Below are positions 33,793 through 43,417 of a stretch of DNA of 64,000 nt, piece by piece. The stretch is from an uncultured Psychroserpens sp. Lineage in GTDB: Bacteria > Bacteroidota > Bacteroidia > Flavobacteriales > Flavobacteriaceae. How positions within the stretch are numbered: the first letter of the stretch is position 1; each line of letters begins with the position of its first letter. Both the position numbers and the translations under genes were made by a program. Below the pieces are notes generated by a model, which was not told where the DNA came from, made no database searches, and saw only the letters and a list, made by a program, of their open reading frames with translations. The DNA is taken from NCBI RefSeq assembly GCF_947503375.1, contig NZ_CANNDQ010000006.1, forward strand, positions 1 through 64,000, read 5' to 3'.

Positions 33793-36591
33793 ATGATGTT
33801 AAGGAATCTAATTTTTCATATTCTCATCTTCACGTTTTCTCTGGCAACTCTTGCTCAAGAATTCCCTCCAATTGAATATTTCTCAAACTCAGCATATGAT
33901 GCTGAAAATCAAAATTGGTCTATAGCTCAAGATTCTGATAAGCTCATATACGTAGCGAACAATAATGGATTACTCGAGTTTAATGGTGCGAGATGGAAAT
34001 TGTATCCTTCACCTAATAAAACAATCATTAGATCGGTAAATGTTATTGATGACGTTGTATATACAGGTTGTTACATGGAATTTGGGTATTGGATGCATGA
34101 CCAATACGGTCAATTGGTATATACATCTTTGTCTGATAAAATTAAAGATCAACTTATTGAAGATGAGCAATTCTGGAATATCATTGCTATTGATGATTGG
34201 ATTCTTTTTCAGTCACTAAATAGAATATACAGCTATAATAAATTTGATCATTCATTTAAGATTATTGATTCTGAAACTAGATTAACTAAGATGGTTAAAG
34301 CAGATGGTACAATCTACTTTCAGAAATTTAATGACGGTATATATAAAATTGTGAATGGTAAAGGGCAATTAGTTACTAATGATCCAATAATTCAGAATCA
34401 TATTTTAGTAAATATTTTCAACAATAATGGTCAGCTTTTAATTCAAACTCAAAACGATGGGTTTTACGTGCTTAATGATAATGCATTGGAAGAATGGGAT
34501 ACACCCTCAAAGACATTATTGTCTCAAATTAGTGTTTATAATAGTATAAAACTAAATAATGGAAGCTTTGCTTTAGGAACAATTTCTAACGGGATTGTTT
34601 TTATAACAGCTCAAGGTGAAATTGACTATTCGATTAATCATTCTCAAGGTATTAGTAATAATACAGTATTATCTGTTTTTGAAGATAGTGACTATAATAT
34701 TTGGTTAGGCTTAGATAATGGGATCAATTGCATCAATATGAATTCTCCTTTTAAACTCTTTGTAGATGTAAATGGCAACTTAGGAACCATATATACATCA
34801 GCTAAGCATAACAATTATTTGTACTTAGGAACCAATCAAGGTCTTTTTTATAAAAAAATTGATTCAGCTGATGATTTTCAGTTTATTGAAGGTACTAAAG
34901 GTCAAGTTTGGTGTTTAGTTGAGCATGACAATACTTTATTTTGCGGCCATAACGATGGAACATTTGTCGTTAAAAATAATGAAGCATCACTAATTGCTTC
35001 AGCTCAAGGAACATGGAACATAAAACCTATTAAAGATGTGTTATTGCAAGGAAACTATAACGGCTTGAATGTTTTAGAGAAGCAAAATGGATCATGGTCA
35101 CTTAAACACAAGATGAGAGGTTTTGATATTTCATCAAAATATTTCGATTTCTTAAATGACTCAACACTTTTTGTAAATCATGAATACAAAGGAGTATATA
35201 AGTTATTACTTAATGACGATTTAACAGAAGTTATAAAATATAATAATGACTCTACGATACAAAAAGGACTAAACTCATCACTCATAAAGTATGAAAGTGA
35301 TATTTTTTATGCTTATAAGGACGGTGTCTTCAAATACGATATAGAACAGAGTACATTTAAAAAAGATTCTGTATTAAGCCAACTTTATGATGACACATCT
35401 TACATAACTGGAAAGCTTATAGTAGATGAGACTAACAGAAGACTTTGGGGGTTTTCTAATAAAAACATCAACTATGTATCTCAAGGTCAAATAAATAATA
35501 TTAAAAAAATCAATACTATATCATTACCGCACAAGGTAAGCAAGATGATGATAGGGTATGAAAACATACTTCATATATCTGGCGAAAAGTATTTACTTGG
35601 TACATCTACTGGTTATGTCATAATGGATTTAGATAAAATAGAAAATAAAGAATACGCTATTTCTATAAACTCTATAAAGAATTATGGTATTAAATCTGAA
35701 AAACGGTTGATTGACAAATCAAATAATGAAGATTTTGAAGATGGCTTTAATAATATGGAGTTTACGTACAGTATACCTGTTTATGATAAATTTCTTGAAG
35801 CTGAATATCAATATCAACTTAAAGGTTTGTATGATGAATGGAGTGAATGGACTAACGAAACAAATATACTTTTTAAAAATCTGCCTCATGGCAACTATAC
35901 CTTTAATTTAAGAGCAAGAGCTGGTAACATAATGACGAATAATACTGTTAGTTATTCATTTACGATTAAGAAACCATGGTACATAACTAACTTGATGATA
36001 GTGCTTTACACATTTGCTATTCTTCTATTCTCATTATTTATGCACAATGTATATAGAACTTATTATAGAAAACAAAAAGCAAAATTAGTTGAAAAAAATG
36101 CTCAAGATTTAGAACTTAAAGAGTTAGAGAACGAACAGCAAGTTATGCAACTAAAGAATGAAAAGTTACAACAAGATATTGATAATAAAAATAGAGAATT
36201 AGCTATATCAACTATGAGTTTGATAAAAAAGAATGAATTCTTAAATAATATTAAAGAAGAGTTAAAACAAGTTGATCAAAATAAAGATTTAAAGCCAGTT
36301 ATTAAGATTATTGATAAAAACTTAAACAATACTGATGATTGGAAATTTTTTCAAGAAGCATTTAACAATGCAGATAAAGATTTTTTAAAGAAGATAAAAT
36401 CTAAGCACACAAATCTTACACCAAATGATCTAAAGCTTTGCGCATACCTTAGGTTAAATCTATCATCTAAGGAAATCGCACCACTGTTAAATATCTCACC
36501 TAGAAGTGTAGAAGTTAAGCGTTATAGGTTGCGTAAAAAAATGAATTTACCACATGAGTCTAGCTTAACAAACTATATTTTAGAAATTTAA
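33793..36591 (+). CDS. Membrane-spanning propeller sensor with triple-tyrosine and LuxR-type HTH domains
   Basis: The 932-residue regulator has, in order, a signal segment, a periplasmic double beta-propeller of the two-component-regulator type (about 25-640), a triple-tyrosine (Y_Y_Y) domain (about 640-725), one membrane helix (about 733-753), a cytoplasmic coiled coil (about 765-850) and a C-terminal LuxR-like helix-turn-helix (NLSSKEIAPLLNISPRSVEVKRYRLRKKM). No kinase or receiver domain is present, so it links ligand sensing outside directly to DNA binding inside, as in SusR-like regulators. It sits directly before the glucan genes, three bases after the symporter, and is the obvious candidate activator of the locus. 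Confidence 0.88.
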   Translation: MMLRNLIFHILIFTFSLATLAQEFPPIEYFSNSAYDAENQNWSIAQDSDKLIYVANNNGLLEFNGARWKLYPSPNKTIIRSVNVIDDVVYTGCYMEFGYWMHDQYGQLVYTSLSDKIKDQLIEDEQFWNIIAIDDWILFQSLNRIYSYNKFDHSFKIIDSETRLTKMVKADGTIYFQKFNDGIYKIVNGKGQLVTNDPIIQNHILVNIFNNNGQLLIQTQNDGFYVLNDNALEEWDTPSKTLLSQISVYNSIKLNNGSFALGTISNGIVFITAQGEIDYSINHSQGISNNTVLSVFEDSDYNIWLGLDNGINCINMNSPFKLFVDVNGNLGTIYTSAKHNNYLYLGTNQGLFYKKIDSADDFQFIEGTKGQVWCLVEHDNTLFCGHNDGTFVVKNNEASLIASAQGTWNIKPIKDVLLQGNYNGLNVLEKQNGSWSLKHKMRGFDISSKYFDFLNDSTLFVNHEYKGVYKLLLNDDLTEVIKYNNDSTIQKGLNSSLIKYESDIFYAYKDGVFKYDIEQSTFKKDSVLSQLYDDTSYITGKLIVDETNRRLWGFSNKNINYVSQGQINNIKKINTISLPHKVSKMMIGYENILHISGEKYLLGTSTGYVIMDLDKIENKEYAISINSIKNYGIKSEKRLIDKSNNEDFEDGFNNMEFTYSIPVYDKFLEAEYQYQLKGLYDEWSEWTNETNILFKNLPHGNYTFNLRARAGNIMTNNTVSYSFTIKKPWYITNLMIVLYTFAILLFSLFMHNVYRTYYRKQKAKLVEKNAQDLELKELENEQQVMQLKNEKLQQDIDNKNRELAISTMSLIKKNEFLNNIKEELKQVDQNKDLKPVIKIIDKNLNNTDDWKFFQEAFNNADKDFLKKIKSKHTNLTPNDLKLCAYLRLNLSSKEIAPLLNISPRSVEVKRYRLRKKMNLPHESSLTNYILEI

Positions 36592-36594
36592 AGA

Positions 36595-36635
36595 CTATAC
36601 AACCCATATATTTTCCTATACATTACCTATACATT
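36595..36635 (-). promoter_or_regulatory. Phased CTATACA repeats, candidate operator of the glucan locus
   Basis: CTATACA occurs at 36595-36601, 36616-36622 and 36627-36633, with spacings of 21 and 11 bases (two and one helical turns). The last two copies extend to CCTATACATT. The reverse complement TGTATAG recurs as an 11-base tandem repeat at 55739-55760. Binding by the locus regulator is inferred. Confidence 0.5.
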
Positions 36636-36652
36636 TAACATTTTAGCATAAT

Positions 36653-36664
36653 TACAACGTTGTA
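36653..36664. promoter_or_regulatory. Perfect palindrome TACAACGTTGTA, LacI-like operator candidate
   Basis: This is a 12-base perfect palindrome with a central CG, the symmetry typical of LacI/GalR operators. It lies upstream of the first catabolic gene of the locus. A LacI-family gene occurs at the locus end (59537-60553). The pairing of the two is an inference. Confidence 0.4.
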
Positions 36665-36875
36665 GTGTTAAAAAGATCTGCTATCATTATCACAGATAAA
36701 TTATGGGTTAATTAAGTATTTCTCAAAAAAAAGCATGTTTTTTTACCATGTATGTTTTTTGTTGAGGTGATTTTTGTCATTTTAACAAGTCATAACATTA
36801 AATTTACTTTTATGAAATCAAAATTTTAAGTTAAATTATTATATGACTTCAAAAGCCAACTTAAAAAAATATACA

Positions 36876-39800
36876 ATGAAGAAAAAAGTCTTAAAATTTG
36901 TTCTTTTATTAATTACAACATCTGTATTTGCGCAAGTAGATAAAGTTCAAGTTGTGACTGATGATAGCGGAACAAAACTTACAGTAAATGGAAAACCTTT
37001 CATGATTAATGGAATGAACTGGGATTATGTACCCATTGGCACTAATGTTGTTAATGCTGAATTTTACAAAAAATCAGATGACATTATTAAAGCAGGCTTA
37101 GACGCTGAAATGTCTCTTTTGCAAAACATGAATGTTAACGTAATTAGACAGTATACAGGTGTTCCTGCTAAATGGGTTAAGTACATTTATGAAAATTATG
37201 GTATTTACACCATGCTTAATGATTCATTTGGTCGCTATGGATTAACTATAGATGGCGTATGGACGCCTATAACAGATTATTCTGACCCTCGAACTAAAGA
37301 GTTGCTTCTTTCTGAAATCACTAAGATGGTTACTGATTATAAGAACACACCTGGGATACTACTTTACCTTATAGGTAATGAAAATAATTATGGATTGTTT
37401 TGGCAGGGTGCTGAAACAGAAGATTTCCCTGATGGAGAAGAAAAGATCAATGCCGTAGGTCAATTAAGAGGTAGACCTATGTATAAATTAATGAACGAGG
37501 CTACAAAAGCCATGAAAGCTATAGATTCTAATCACCCAGTTGCAATATGTAATGGTGATTTACTCTTTTTAGAGATCATAGCTGAAGAATGTCCAGATGT
37601 AGATATTTATGGAACTAACATGTATCGCGGACAATCATTTGGAGATGCATTCGAAAGAGTTAAAAACGAATATGGTAAGCCAATAATGTTTACCGAATTT
37701 GGATCTGATGCGTATAATGCCATTGAAAATCAAGAAGACCAAAAAATGCAAGCATTCTACATGGTTGAAAACTGGAAAGAGATTTATGAAAATGCTGCAG
37801 GTTTAGGTAAGGCAAATAATTCCATTGGAGGTTTTACGTTTCAATTTTCTGACGGCTGGTGGAAAGCAGGTTTTGATGATAGAAAAGACGCAGATACTCA
37901 ACAAACAGAATCCACTTGGAATGCAGGAGGTTATAAATTAGATGAAGCATATCCTGGTGCAAATAACATGAATGAGGAATGGTTTGGTATTTGTGCTAAA
38001 GGTCCAACCAATCCTAGAGGTTTGTACACTCTATATCCTAGAGCATCTTACTATGCCCTAAAAGAAGCTCACAAGTTAGATGTTTACAATGAAGAAATTA
38101 ATCTTGATTTCGTACAAAACTATTTTAAGAATATTAATTTAATGGATGCTGTGCTAAGAGCACGAGGTGATAAAGCAGCCTTGGGAGGAGGTAGTAGCGA
38201 AAAAATTAGGTTAAGTCAATTAAGAGCAGAATTTACAACTTTCAATACTGGTGGTAATTTAATTACAACTCCAGACACTGAAGACCCAAATGTTAATCAA
38301 TTTCCTAACCAATTAGGTTTTGATCATATGGAATCTTATTTTGTGGGAGTAGAAGGTAGACCTGCGCCTCAAATGAAGGCTAATGTTACGTTCAACATTT
38401 TAGGAAATGTAGCAGAAAATCCAATCAACGAAATTTTTTATGAAAATGTAGGAAGACCTATTACTGTAGAAGGCGTTGAAGGCCCAAATAATGTAAATGT
38501 TGAAATTGCAGATTTTAATAGGCTTCGTGTGTATCAAGCCGAATACGAATGGAATGCTAAAGATTTTGATTTAAGAGGTTTTTACAGAACAGGGCATTAT
38601 CATTGGGGTTATGAAGGCGATTTCTTCGGTCTATATCCTGAAGCGAATTACGGACCAAATTTAGATATCTATGGTGGTGAAATTTTTGGTTTTGAGGTAG
38701 ACGGTAAAGGTGCCTTAAAAGGAGCAAAAGCAGCTTTTGGCCCACAACTATGGTGGGGCGCAAACCCAACAATGTTGTTTAAATATAGAAAAGAGCTAGG
38801 TCATTATACAGTTACTGGTATTTATCACAGAGATGTCAATACAGATTTAGAATTTGATGATACAGGAAGACGTGTGTTAGATGCTAATCAATTGCGAAGT
38901 GGTATTATTCCTGCTTGGCCAACTGAAAGAGCTACGCTTGTTGTTGAAAGAGATTTTGGAAAATTTGGATTAATGCTTGGTGGAATTTGGGGAGGAAGTC
39001 CGCTCAATGACAGTTCTTTCCAAGATATTGATAATGGACAAGTTGTTGTAGATAAGGTTGAAAGTAAAGATAATTGGGGTGGTAAGGCTAAAATTACCTA
39101 TGAAGGTGGAAAGTTCAACTGGTATGCACAGGGTTCTATAATGGGGTTAGTTGCCAATGGAGGCGCTGATGCTACTCGTACGTTTACAGGTTGGAGATTA
39201 TTAGATTCAGGAAGTGGGAATATGTCAAATTTCTTAACAGGATTCACTTATGGAGTTGGCGATTTTCAAATTGCTCCAAACTTTAGATGGCAAATGCCTC
39301 TTGTAGATGCTATGCCAAATGGAGGCGCTGCTCCTGGAAGATTAAGAAATGTAATTGATGATCCGTTTGCAGTTAGACAAGGTAATAGAAAATCGACTTC
39401 TGGAGAGCTTTTGATTACCTTTGATCCAACACCTGGAACATGGATGTATGAATGGGATAATGACAGAGCTGAAGATGCAAAATTTGCTATGAACTTAGGT
39501 TTCGTATACCATCGTATGTCTTCAGCAATGGATGCACATATTGGTTTCCAGGCTGATCGTTCATTCTTCGCGTTTCCAAATTCTGCTCCACAAGAAGACT
39601 TATGGGAAATTCATTCAAGAATGGTATCTAAACTTAATCCAGATTTAGGAATTATTGGTAACTTCTATTATGGAAATGGTCAAGCCAATGGCGATAGCGA
39701 TAGGTTGATAAAGCGTTTCGGTGGTGACATTAGAATGTTATATGATAACATTAAGTTAGAAACACACATTAAAGTTAATGATTGGGGACCTTTTGATTAT

Positions 39801-40070
39801 CACAGAGATTTCAACTTAACATTTCCAATGCAGTTAATGTTAGATGTATCAACAACATTAGGTAAACCAGATTGGTTCATTTTACCAAGTACAAGAATTG
39901 GTATTCGAGGAACGTGGAGGTCTCTAGATGAGTTTTCACCTAGATATTCCCCTACGAATACATTTACACCAAATACATTCCCTCCAGAACTAACGTTAAG
40001 TCCAGCTGGATTCAAGGACGGAAACGAATGGGAAATTAGAACCTATGTACATATTAATATTGGACGATAA
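36876..40070 (+). CDS. Clan GH-A glycosidase fused to a predicted outer-membrane beta-barrel
   Basis: The start at the ATG at 36876 gives 1064 residues with a signal peptide (LKFVLLLITTSVFAQ). Residues about 25-405 form a TIM-barrel glycosidase of the GH2/GH5-like clan GH-A, with acid/base Glu169 in LIGNENN and nucleophile Glu274 in FTEFGSDA. From about residue 470 to the end the sequence is a series of amphipathic strands rich in Gly and aromatic residues (FGLMLGGIWGG, FNWYAQGSIMG, LGIIGNFYYGN, STRIGIRGTW), ending in a strand WEIRTYVHINIGR, as expected of an outer-membrane barrel. The enzyme would be tethered to its own barrel. It is the first gene of the glucan operon, and the locus lacks SusC/SusD, so the barrel may be the import pore. 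The enzyme family number and substrate are not certain. Confidence 0.75.
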   Translation: MKKKVLKFVLLLITTSVFAQVDKVQVVTDDSGTKLTVNGKPFMINGMNWDYVPIGTNVVNAEFYKKSDDIIKAGLDAEMSLLQNMNVNVIRQYTGVPAKWVKYIYENYGIYTMLNDSFGRYGLTIDGVWTPITDYSDPRTKELLLSEITKMVTDYKNTPGILLYLIGNENNYGLFWQGAETEDFPDGEEKINAVGQLRGRPMYKLMNEATKAMKAIDSNHPVAICNGDLLFLEIIAEECPDVDIYGTNMYRGQSFGDAFERVKNEYGKPIMFTEFGSDAYNAIENQEDQKMQAFYMVENWKEIYENAAGLGKANNSIGGFTFQFSDGWWKAGFDDRKDADTQQTESTWNAGGYKLDEAYPGANNMNEEWFGICAKGPTNPRGLYTLYPRASYYALKEAHKLDVYNEEINLDFVQNYFKNINLMDAVLRARGDKAALGGGSSEKIRLSQLRAEFTTFNTGGNLITTPDTEDPNVNQFPNQLGFDHMESYFVGVEGRPAPQMKANVTFNILGNVAENPINEIFYENVGRPITVEGVEGPNNVNVEIADFNRLRVYQAEYEWNAKDFDLRGFYRTGHYHWGYEGDFFGLYPEANYGPNLDIYGGEIFGFEVDGKGALKGAKAAFGPQLWWGANPTMLFKYRKELGHYTVTGIYHRDVNTDLEFDDTGRRVLDANQLRSGIIPAWPTERATLVVERDFGKFGLMLGGIWGGSPLNDSSFQDIDNGQVVVDKVESKDNWGGKAKITYEGGKFNWYAQGSIMGLVANGGADATRTFTGWRLLDSGSGNMSNFLTGFTYGVGDFQIAPNFRWQMPLVDAMPNGGAAPGRLRNVIDDPFAVRQGNRKSTSGELLITFDPTPGTWMYEWDNDRAEDAKFAMNLGFVYHRMSSAMDAHIGFQADRSFFAFPNSAPQEDLWEIHSRMVSKLNPDLGIIGNFYYGNGQANGDSDRLIKRFGGDIRMLYDNIKLETHIKVNDWGPFDYHRDFNLTFPMQLMLDVSTTLGKPDWFILPSTRIGIRGTWRSLDEFSPRYSPTNTFTPNTFPPELTLSPAGFKDGNEWEIRTYVHINIGR

Positions 40071-40082
40071 AAATAGTGAAAG

Positions 40083-41531
40083 ATGAAAAATATAAAATTG
40101 AAAAAACTAGGTAATGCATATATTCTAGGATTAATATTAATCTTAGCCTATGGATGTGAAAGAGATGTAACAGATGATGCTGTTCCAGCTACATTTAATT
40201 CAACAGCTGATATATTTATAGATAATCCTGTAGGATTAACAGATGAGTTTTTTGAATCGTTCGATCCAGCAGAGGGCTATAATACTGATGATACTTTTGA
40301 GGTAGTTAGTGATGAGGCTTATGAAGGAACATCATCTATAAGAATTGACGTTCCTTCTCCAGATAATCCTAATGGATTTCTAGCAGGTGGTATTTTTAGA
40401 GACCGCGGAGTTGGCCGTGATTTATCAGGCTATGACGCTTTAACATTTTGGGCTAAGGCTACAACAACAGCTACTTTAGCCAGTGTTGGTTTTGGTGCAG
40501 ATTTTGAAGAAGATAAATTTACAGTAGTTAGAAATGATTTAGAGCTAACAACAAATTGGACTAAATATATAATACCTATCCCAGATCCTTCTAAGCTGGA
40601 GCAAGAAAGAGGTTTGTTCTCTTATATCGCTGCTCCTTTCGATGTTTTAGGAGATGGTCCTAATGGTAATGAAATAGGGTGGACATTTTGGTTAGATGAA
40701 ATAAGATTTGAAAAGCTTGGAACTCTGGGCCAACCAAGACCTCGAATTTATAATGGGGAAGAATTGGTAGAAGAAGCGTTTACTGGTTCAACTTTCCAGG
40801 TTAATCCCTTGACCTATACTGCTAATTTACCGACAGGTATTAATACAACAGTTACTGCAGCACCTAGTTATTTTGTATTTGAAAGTTCAAGTCCTTCAGT
40901 GGCATCAGTTAATGATTTAGGTGAGATTACCGTTTTAGGGGATGGAACAACAACAGTAACGGCTACCTTAGCCAATGTTTTAGCTGAAGGTTCTATAACA
41001 ATCACATCAGAAGGCGCATTTCCTACAGCGCCAACTCCAACACAACCAGCAACAAACGTACTCTCTGTCTTCAGTGATGCATATACTGCTGAAGTAATAC
41101 CGAACTTTACACCAAATTTTGGAGGCTCTACAACAGTAACAACAGTAACATCAATTAACGGAGATGAAATAGCAAATTATACTAATAATAATTTTACAGG
41201 AATTTTATGGGATGATAGTCCAATTGATGCTTCTGCAATGCAATTCATGCACGTTGATGTTTTTGTTTCTGACGCAGCGACTTCAGTTGAATTTCAAATA
41301 AGAGACATAGGACCTAATGGAATGGTTGAAACGAATATTTTTACAGGTCAACCAGAAGGTGATGATGCTGATTACAGATTTACAGCATCTGGTCTTACTG
41401 CAGGAGCATGGACACAATTTGAAATTCCTTTAGCAGGAAACTTAGCGACACAAAGAGATAATTTAGGAGCAATTATATTGGTTAATGGTCCAGATTTTAT
41501 TTTGGATAATATATACTTCTACACTAATTAA
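40083..41531 (+). CDS. Glycan-binding lipoprotein with two jelly-roll domains and a BIG2-like domain
   Basis: The 482-residue lipoprotein (lipobox LAYGC near residue 25) contains a CIA30/CBM-like beta-sandwich (about 55-215, with DLSGYDALTFWAKA and a tail WLDEIRFEKL), an Ig-like BIG2 domain (about 225-305, ASVNDLGEITVLGDGTTTVTA), and a second CBM-like sandwich (about 330-480, ending FILDNIYFYTN). Such three-domain proteins serve as surface glycan-binding proteins in polysaccharide utilisation loci. It is 12 bases downstream of the glycosidase-barrel gene, in the same operon. Its ligand is presumed to be beta-1,3-glucan from context. Confidence 0.78.
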   Translation: MKNIKLKKLGNAYILGLILILAYGCERDVTDDAVPATFNSTADIFIDNPVGLTDEFFESFDPAEGYNTDDTFEVVSDEAYEGTSSIRIDVPSPDNPNGFLAGGIFRDRGVGRDLSGYDALTFWAKATTTATLASVGFGADFEEDKFTVVRNDLELTTNWTKYIIPIPDPSKLEQERGLFSYIAAPFDVLGDGPNGNEIGWTFWLDEIRFEKLGTLGQPRPRIYNGEELVEEAFTGSTFQVNPLTYTANLPTGINTTVTAAPSYFVFESSSPSVASVNDLGEITVLGDGTTTVTATLANVLAEGSITITSEGAFPTAPTPTQPATNVLSVFSDAYTAEVIPNFTPNFGGSTTVTTVTSINGDEIANYTNNNFTGILWDDSPIDASAMQFMHVDVFVSDAATSVEFQIRDIGPNGMVETNIFTGQPEGDDADYRFTASGLTAGAWTQFEIPLAGNLATQRDNLGAIILVNGPDFILDNIYFYTN

Positions 41532-41555
41532 ATTAATTATTAATTTCACTTTAAT

Positions 41556-42434
41556 ATGATGAACTTTAAATATAATAACTTAAGAATTAACAGTTTCAAG
41601 ATTCTGTGTGTTTGTGCAATGCTTTGTCTAACAAACTGTGATACAGATGAAACTCAGGAAGTAGCTCAACTTACAAATTTGGTTTGGCAAGATGAGTTTA
41701 GTGTAGAAGGAGCACCAGATCCAACAAGATGGACTTATGATCTTGGTGATGGAACAGACCAAGGAATTCCAGGTTGGGGTAATAACGAGTTACAATATTA
41801 TACAGATAGACCTGAGAATGTTACGATTGAAAATGGTGTAATGGTGCTAACAGCTAGAGAAGAATCATTCATGGGTTCTAATTACACATCAGCGAGAATA
41901 ACTACTCAAGGTTTATTTGAACAACGATATGGTCGCTTTGAAGCACGTATACGCCTACCTGTTGGAAAGGGAATTTGGCCAGCATTTTGGTTATTAGGTA
42001 ATGATTGTGACCAAAACGCTTGGCCACAATGTGGAGAAATTGATATCATGGAATATGTTGGTGATCGTCCTACGGTGGTTTTTGGTAGTGTTCACGGGCC
42101 AGGTTACAATGCTGGTGACTCTATCTCCAAAGAATATACGCTAGAGAACGATCGATTTGATGAAGGGTTTCATATATTCGGAATAGAATGGGGTCCTGAT
42201 TATATTAACTATTATGTAGATGGAGACTTATATCAAACTATTACTCCTGAAATAACCGCAGAAGAAGCATTAACATTTAATGCTCCTGCAAATTCGGGAG
42301 AGTGGGTTTTTAATGGTCGTCCATTCTATATCATTATTAATATGGCAGTAGGAGGCAGCTTGCCAGGTGCACCAAATGCAGAAACGGAGTTTCCGCAAAG
42401 TATGTATGTAGATTATGTTAGAGTTTATAATTAA
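41556..42434 (+). CDS. GH16 endo-beta-1,3-glucanase (laminarinase), lipoprotein
   Basis: The 292-residue lipoprotein (lipobox LCLTNC, Cys28) carries the GH16 laminarinase signature GEIDIMEYVG, with nucleophile Glu161, Asp163 and acid/base Glu166, preceded by WPAFWLLG. The conserved WTYDLGDGTDQGIPGWGNNELQ region is typical of subfamily 3 beta-1,3-glucanases. It would cut internal beta-1,3 bonds of laminarin at the cell surface to give oligosaccharides. It lies between two glycan-binding lipoprotein genes in the operon. Confidence 0.93.
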   Translation: MMNFKYNNLRINSFKILCVCAMLCLTNCDTDETQEVAQLTNLVWQDEFSVEGAPDPTRWTYDLGDGTDQGIPGWGNNELQYYTDRPENVTIENGVMVLTAREESFMGSNYTSARITTQGLFEQRYGRFEARIRLPVGKGIWPAFWLLGNDCDQNAWPQCGEIDIMEYVGDRPTVVFGSVHGPGYNAGDSISKEYTLENDRFDEGFHIFGIEWGPDYINYYVDGDLYQTITPEITAEEALTFNAPANSGEWVFNGRPFYIIINMAVGGSLPGAPNAETEFPQSMYVDYVRVYN

Positions 42435-42449
42435 TTTAATAAGAGAAAA

Positions 42450-43286
42450 ATGAGATTTTTAAACCATAAAATAAGTATTTTATTTACGGCAATACTCGCT
42501 GTTACACTATTCAGTTGTAAACAAGATGATGATGTATCTGTAGTTATTAATCTAGAAGCTAGGTTCATTGCTAATGTAGATTCCAGAACCATTTCGTTCA
42601 ATAATATTTCTAATGATGCTGAGCGTTATTTTTGGGATTTTGATAATGGAAATACATCTACACTAATTAATCCAGTACAAAGGTTTGAAACCAATGGTAC
42701 TTTTGTAGTGACTTTAACTGCTTTTGATATAAACGGTAATTCTGACACATTTGAAGAAACATTTGTAATTGATATTCCTATTTGTACAGATGAAACAGCG
42801 GAAAATATAAATCCTGCAAATGGTGATTTAAATTGGACATTTCTCACTACAGATGGAACCTTTGATGCCTTTGGAAACACTGCGGGTTTTGTAGTAGATA
42901 ACCCAGTTATAGATAACGTAAACCCTAGTTGTTTTGTACAACGTTTTGAAAAAACAACTGGTTGTCAAACATTTGCTGGCTTAGGTATTGCATTGGATGC
43001 TCCTTTAGATTTTTCTACGATCACTAATAAAACTTTTACAATGAAAGTTTTGGCAGAAACACAACTTACAGAAGTAACATTAAGATTAGAGTTTATGCCA
43101 TTCCCTAACACAGAACCATCGCAAGATAGAGTTGCCACTATCACTCAATTAGGTCAATGGCAAGAGCTTACTTTTGATTTTACGGATGTTCCTTCTGGAA
43201 CATTTGAAAGTATGATAATTTATTTCGAAAGGAATGCCACTTGTGATGGAGATATTTACTACTTTGATGATATAATTCAACAATAA
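42450..43286 (+). CDS. PKD-domain glycan-binding lipoprotein
   Basis: The 278-residue lipoprotein (lipobox LFSC, Cys23) has a PKD domain (about 35-110, with FWDFDNGNTSTLINPVQRF and FVVTLTAFDINGNSD) followed by a jelly-roll carbohydrate-binding-like domain (about 115-278) ending in DIYYFDDIIQQ. PKD plus CBM-like lipoproteins are common surface binding proteins of laminarin loci. It is the last gene before a strong hairpin terminator, closing the first transcription unit of the locus. Confidence 0.8.
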   Translation: MRFLNHKISILFTAILAVTLFSCKQDDDVSVVINLEARFIANVDSRTISFNNISNDAERYFWDFDNGNTSTLINPVQRFETNGTFVVTLTAFDINGNSDTFEETFVIDIPICTDETAENINPANGDLNWTFLTTDGTFDAFGNTAGFVVDNPVIDNVNPSCFVQRFEKTTGCQTFAGLGIALDAPLDFSTITNKTFTMKVLAETQLTEVTLRLEFMPFPNTEPSQDRVATITQLGQWQELTFDFTDVPSGTFESMIIYFERNATCDGDIYYFDDIIQQ

Positions 43287-43300
43287 TTAATACAAATAAC

Positions 43301-43325
43301 GGCTTTAGCATTTTATGCTAAAGCC
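43301..43325 (+). terminator. Hairpin between the first and second glucan gene blocks
   Basis: The arms GGCTTTAGCAT and ATGCTAAAGCC pair perfectly around a TTT loop. There is no long T run after it, so it may be a partial terminator or an mRNA 3' end stabiliser that sets different levels for the two halves of the locus. Confidence 0.7.
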
Positions 43326-43417
43326 GTATTAGATCAACTAAATCATAGATAATTTTTTTAAGATCACAGTTAGTACTGATTGATTTTTTAAACTATAAAA
43401 ATTTAAGCAATTAGCTA

